From JAZDEY01 sp043808325 [NCBI: Candidatus Eiseniibacteriota bacterium] (GTDB taxonomy: Bacteria > Arandabacterota > Arandabacteria > Arandabacterales), in assembly GCA_043808325.1 (NCBI GenBank), contig JAZDEY010000047.1, forward strand, positions 10,536 to 74,535: a stretch of 64,000 nucleotides of DNA. Direction: 5' to 3'. Position numbers and translations under genes: made by a program. This document shows positions 61,091 through 64,000 of the stretch, one piece after another. The notes beneath the pieces were generated by a model. It was not told the origin of the DNA. It did no database searches and saw nothing but the letters and a program-made list of their open reading frames with translations. How positions within the stretch are numbered: the first letter of the stretch is position 1; each line of letters begins with the position of its first letter.

Positions 61091-61954
61091 TCAAGGGTTC
61101 TTCCAGAGTTCTGCTCGACGGGCCTCCAGTAGAGTGTTCGGCAGGCCCATGAATTCGGCTGCGGTGAGGACCCGATGACCCCTTGTTTGCGCGCAGGCCA
61201 GGGAGTCCGCAAGGAAATCCCGATAGGCTGCTGTCCTCAGCAGATGATGGTCCACTATCGTGGTCGGAACGGCCTCGGCGAGGCGCATCAGATTGGCGGC
61301 GGCTTTGGCCATTGATTGCTCGGATAGCACTCCAAGATAGATCGGGGGACCCGATGCGATCACTACCTGCGGCTGCCGCGCGATGATCCAATCGACCGAT
61401 TCCTCTTCGATCAGCTGGATGTCGGACGCAAAGACCGCGCGATCGCCGGCATCGTCTATGCTGACCATGGTCACCCAGCCTTGCTGCGAGCCTTGCTCTC
61501 CGTGCTTGAAGGGAGGCGAGAAGGTGAGGTCGCCCGCGGACACCCCGTCGGCTGGAGTCACGCGACGCCCCAGGTCTCTCACGAACGCGATGGCCCGCAT
61601 CTTCTGGGCCTGGTTCAAGTGACGTTGCCAGGCCTTGACATAGACCGGGGTGTCACCGTAGATCTCGCGGGCCACCTCCGGATTCGTCATGTCGAGCTCG
61701 CGATGCTCGAAGGAGGAATAGTGATCATGGTGAAAGTGGGTGATGACGATCGCCTGGGCCTCACGGGCCCTTGCCTGGATTCGGGCACGGACCTCCACCA
61801 GAGCCTCTAATTCGAGCCGGTGCGGGGGGAGGCCGTCGCGTTTGGGACAGACCGATACGCCGGGATCGATCAGAATCCTGGTCTTCGACGTCGTGACCAG
61901 GGTGGCGAGCGACCGGCATCCAAGCGAGTCCGCGCCAAGAATCTCGATTTGCAT
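61091..61954 (-). CDS. UPF0282-like metallo-beta-lactamase-fold hydrolase
   Basis: A 287-aa metallo-hydrolase. The Zn motif is THFHHDHYSSFEH (about residues 71-83); further ligands are probably in VFASDIQLI (Asp) and VDHHLLR (His). The start MQIEILGADSLGCRSLATLV and the region ARQPQVVIASGPPIYLG match the UPF0282 family, best known from archaea, with no defined substrate. It lies 44 bases after the stop of the GT-C-like gene on the same strand. GATAAT eight bases before the ATG could give an internal leaderless start, but no good -35 box is seen. Confidence 0.8.
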   Translation of the reverse strand: MQIEILGADSLGCRSLATLVTTSKTRILIDPGVSVCPKRDGLPPHRLELEALVEVRARIQARAREAQAIVITHFHHDHYSSFEHRELDMTNPEVAREIYGDTPVYVKAWQRHLNQAQKMRAIAFVRDLGRRVTPADGVSAGDLTFSPPFKHGEQGSQQGWVTMVSIDDAGDRAVFASDIQLIEEESVDWIIARQPQVVIASGPPIYLGVLSEQSMAKAAANLMRLAEAVPTTIVDHHLLRTAAYRDFLADSLACAQTRGHRVLTAAEFMGLPNTLLEARRAELWKNP

Positions 61955-61998
61955 CCCGTCCGATTATCTCCTGTCCTGTCTCAGGTTTCGCGCCGGCC

Positions 61999-63765
61999 TC
62001 ACCGGTCGGAGGCGGCAGACCCCAGCGTCAGGAGTGCGAATCCGTCGAACTCATCTCGCGCTACGACGTATCGTGAGAGCTCTGCTTCAAGATATTCCGC
62101 GATGCTGGTATTCCGGTACTCGGGATAGATTAGAACATACCGGATGCCGAAGGTCTCTAGGAACTTGGCAACCTCCACCGGGCCGTACCGTGCAGGTCGC
62201 CACGATGGGTCCTCCTCCATCTTAAGGAGGTCGGAGACCACGGGCTCCTTCTGGAAATACGTGAACAGATGCTTGCTCGGGCGCGATACCAGGCCGCTCA
62301 GGATCCGCTTATGATGAATGGTCTGGTAATACATCTGGGTGGTTCGTTCATCCCCGATCGTCCTGAAGCCGTCTCTCAGGCCGAAGGGTATCTCGAGGAG
62401 GACGCCGTCCGGAGCCGCAGCGAGGTAATCATATGCCTTGGGGACGTCGCGACGGCAGACCATCGGGTATGGCATCTGCATGTATTCGATTGTGAGAAGC
62501 GCGACCAGCGCGGCGCCGAACGCCAAGTGGAGTCTCGCCGGGACCCTGGGAAGAACCTGTCTCTTGATGAAAAGACAGCCCAGTATGGGTGCGAAAAGCA
62601 TGATCATTATGTCGAACCTGTAAGGTACGCGAAAATTGTTGATGAAGGGCAAGTAGTGGATGAGCGCCGTAGGCAAGGCGCAGACAATGCGATCGGCAAT
62701 GAGAACAATTGGCATAGCGAAAACCAGGTAGGCCCCCATCATAAAGGATAGAAGCTTGGTCTCGCGTTCCTCCCTGCGCACCCCGCCGAACACAAGGTAA
62801 GCGATCACGAAGACCAGAATCGCGTGCCCCACATAGACCGTGCTCTCAACCTCGTTGGCGCGGATCACGTTAAGCCGGAGGTGCTCAACGAGGTCGGAAG
62901 CCAGAAAACGGCTATAGGCCGAGGGCACTACAAAGGCCAGGACATCGGCGCTGCTCCCCAGGCCTCTTCGCGTTGGGCCTTCTTTGTCATACCCCTTGAG
63001 GTGTAGGAAGCCCACGGCGAGCGTCGAGAGAATCACCGCCAGGCCAATATAGACCAGGACTTTCTTGGTGAACAGTCGCACCTGATAGAGCCGCAGGCCG
63101 TAGTACGAGAGATAAAAGATTACGAAGATCATAAGGAAGTAGGCGTAGTAATAGCAGGAGAAAAAGGTGATGACGTAGAAGACGAGGGCCAGGGCGAGAT
63201 TCCTTCGGCTCTCGATTCGCGGTCTCGCGAATCGGCGCGCCCGGAGAGGCTCCTCCCACGCAAAGGCCTTGATCCAGTAGAGGACGAAGAAGGGGATCGC
63301 TGCGGTCAAGAGGAGATCATAGTGTCCGTAGAGGTGGAGGAGTTTGTACGGGCAGTAAGCGAAGATGAAGCCGGCGACGGCTGAGAGGAGGCGGCTCCGG
63401 ACAAAGTGGTTGCAGAGAAGGTAGCCGCCGAGACCCGAGAAAACAAAGCTCAAGAGCACCGTTAGGTTGAGCGCAAGCACGTAGTTGGTGGTAAAGAGTC
63501 CGGCGATACCCGAGACCGGCGCATAGACATGCAATACCAGCGAGCTTCCCACCGGATAGAAGATCTTGTCGGTCGTGAAGGGGTTCCTAAAGTGCAGAAC
63601 ACTGTCCCGGAAGTTGTAGATGTTCCAGACGAAGACACAGCCGTCCTTGCCGTCGGATATGAAACACGATCCGAAATCGAGGATGAGCGGATAGGTAAAA
63701 ATGATGAAGGCAATCGTGTAGAAGACAAGTAGTCCGGCTGGGAGACCGATCTTTCTCGAGTTCAC
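61999..63765 (-). CDS. polytopic GT-C-like membrane protein
   Basis: A 588-aa inner-membrane protein with about 12 hydrophobic helices. The first loop after TM1 contains FISDGKDGCVFVWNIYNF, with an Asp pair where GT-C glycosyltransferases hold catalytic acids. A soluble region of about 150 residues ends the chain (AYDYLAAAPDGVLLEIPFGL, FGIRYVLIYPEYRN). This layout is common in uncharacterised oligosaccharide- or glycan-related membrane proteins. GTG start; no ribosome site, with a promoter 6-8 bases upstream. It may form an operon with the UPF0282-like gene. Confidence 0.7.
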   Translation of the reverse strand: MNSRKIGLPAGLLVFYTIAFIIFTYPLILDFGSCFISDGKDGCVFVWNIYNFRDSVLHFRNPFTTDKIFYPVGSSLVLHVYAPVSGIAGLFTTNYVLALNLTVLLSFVFSGLGGYLLCNHFVRSRLLSAVAGFIFAYCPYKLLHLYGHYDLLLTAAIPFFVLYWIKAFAWEEPLRARRFARPRIESRRNLALALVFYVITFFSCYYYAYFLMIFVIFYLSYYGLRLYQVRLFTKKVLVYIGLAVILSTLAVGFLHLKGYDKEGPTRRGLGSSADVLAFVVPSAYSRFLASDLVEHLRLNVIRANEVESTVYVGHAILVFVIAYLVFGGVRREERETKLLSFMMGAYLVFAMPIVLIADRIVCALPTALIHYLPFINNFRVPYRFDIMIMLFAPILGCLFIKRQVLPRVPARLHLAFGAALVALLTIEYMQMPYPMVCRRDVPKAYDYLAAAPDGVLLEIPFGLRDGFRTIGDERTTQMYYQTIHHKRILSGLVSRPSKHLFTYFQKEPVVSDLLKMEEDPSWRPARYGPVEVAKFLETFGIRYVLIYPEYRNTSIAEYLEAELSRYVVARDEFDGFALLTLGSAASDR

Positions 63766-63771
63766 GGCCCC

Positions 63772-63800
63772 ACTCTATACGTTCCAGTTCGGGATTTCAA
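63772..63800 (-). promoter_or_regulatory. promoter predicted to give leaderless mRNA of the GT-C-like gene
   Basis: On the minus strand TTGAAA (63795-63800), a 17-base spacer and TAGAGT (63772-63777), six bases before the GTG at 63765; TATAGA with a 15-base spacer is the alternative. Confidence 0.42.
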
Positions 63801-63863
63801 GGCCCCGGTGGGTTCCCGCGTGCGTCAGGGTTTCTGCGCACGATGGGCCGATCTTCCTAGCCC

Positions 63864-63930
63864 TGTTGCCTCAAGTAAAAAAGTATCTGAACGGGTATTC
63901 GTTGCCTCACAAATAAATGTATCTGAGATG
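63864..63930. repeat. two 36-bp direct repeats, probable insertion-sequence end
   Basis: GTTGCCTCA (63865-63873, 63901-63909) and GTATCTGA (63883-63890, 63919-63926) recur with identical internal spacing (18) and a 36-base period, with an A/T-rich middle. The outer copy begins TGTTGCCTCA. Tandem sites next to a stop codon resemble the transposase-binding ends of some insertion sequences; the family is not determined. Confidence 0.5.
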
Positions 63931-63947
63931 ATTCCGATCGGGGCGGG

Positions 63948-64000
63948 TTAGGAGACAGCCGCATAAGCCACATCCTCCAGGGTTTCTTGGGTCGTCAGGG
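63948..64000 (-). CDS. C-terminal fragment of a gene entering from the right, possibly transposase
   Basis: On the minus strand the last 16 codons before TAA read LTTQETLEDVAYAAVS and stay open to the window edge. The stop lies about 20 bases from the 36-bp repeats, the usual place for the end of a transposase gene inside an insertion sequence. The fragment is too short to name. Confidence 0.3.
   Translation of the reverse strand, partial: LTTQETLEDVAYAAVS

Noticed and set aside
60360-61178. 272-codon plus-strand frame opposite the TPR protein
   Set aside because: Shadow frame crossing the promoter region of the real gene; no recognisable domain.
63864-63930. 36-bp period considered as a CRISPR repeat-spacer unit
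   Set aside because: Only two units, conserved blocks of 9 and 8 bases rather than a full identical repeat, and no cas gene in view.

Overview
The window is about 60 % GC and densely coded on both strands, from a Gram-negative bacterium: it carries an outer-membrane secretin, a TolC-type channel, RND pumps and many lipoboxes. Five secreted or tag-like products end in a FlgD-Ig/T9SS-like C-terminal domain. Together with a DUF2723 membrane protein, multihaem and TPR-rich proteins, this suggests an uncultured FCB-superphylum or Eisenbacteria/Krumholzibacteria-like lineage. That assignment is inference. No rRNA, tRNA, phage module or CRISPR array was seen.

Layout. 1-7183: distal part of a type II secretion operon (gspI-J-K-L-M-C-D), followed by an in-frame orphan sorting-tag ORF. 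7439-8956: DUF2723 membrane protein. 9187-12796: tight operon for a tungsten/molybdenum aldehyde:ferredoxin oxidoreductase-family enzyme with its ferredoxin subunit, a ThiF/MoeB-like protein and a MoaD/ThiS-like carrier. 13070-17337: RND adaptor and permease pair. 17342-24708: envelope proteins (two lipoproteins, a TPR membrane protein, DUF2207, a GT-C-like protein). 25006-30177: two convergent secreted proteins, one deacetylase-like and one subtilisin-like, both tagged. 30532-32391: HdeD-like protein and an MFS protein. 32514-39053: TetR-TolC-adaptor-RND efflux operon with a visible operator. 39250-44595: octahaem lipoprotein and a large tagged GH57-like protein, separated by a symmetric REP-like element. 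44759-45503: gene relic, a second repeat type and an RRM protein. 45955-48908: SIMPL protein, HAD hydrolase and a redox set (FTR catalytic subunit, glutaredoxin-like, rubrerythrin-like). 49232-55319: surface proteins and lipoproteins. 55348-63765: methyltransferase, spermidine-synthase/TPR fusion, duplicated TPR protein, UPF0282 metallo-hydrolase and a GT-C-like protein. 63865-64000: a repeat-bearing end that looks like an insertion-sequence terminus.

How the parts fit. The secretion operon and the tagged exoproteins suggest an export programme for large hydrolases and adhesin-like proteins. The two RND systems differ: the second lacks the three canonical proton-relay residues. The most unusual signal is a short REP-like element (core AGGGACACACCCCATTT). 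Its TAA lies 5-6 bases before the core and serves as, or abuts, the stop codon of four different genes. Several genes also have a consensus promoter so close to the start codon that leaderless mRNAs are predicted, next to other genes with strong Shine-Dalgarno (SD) sites.
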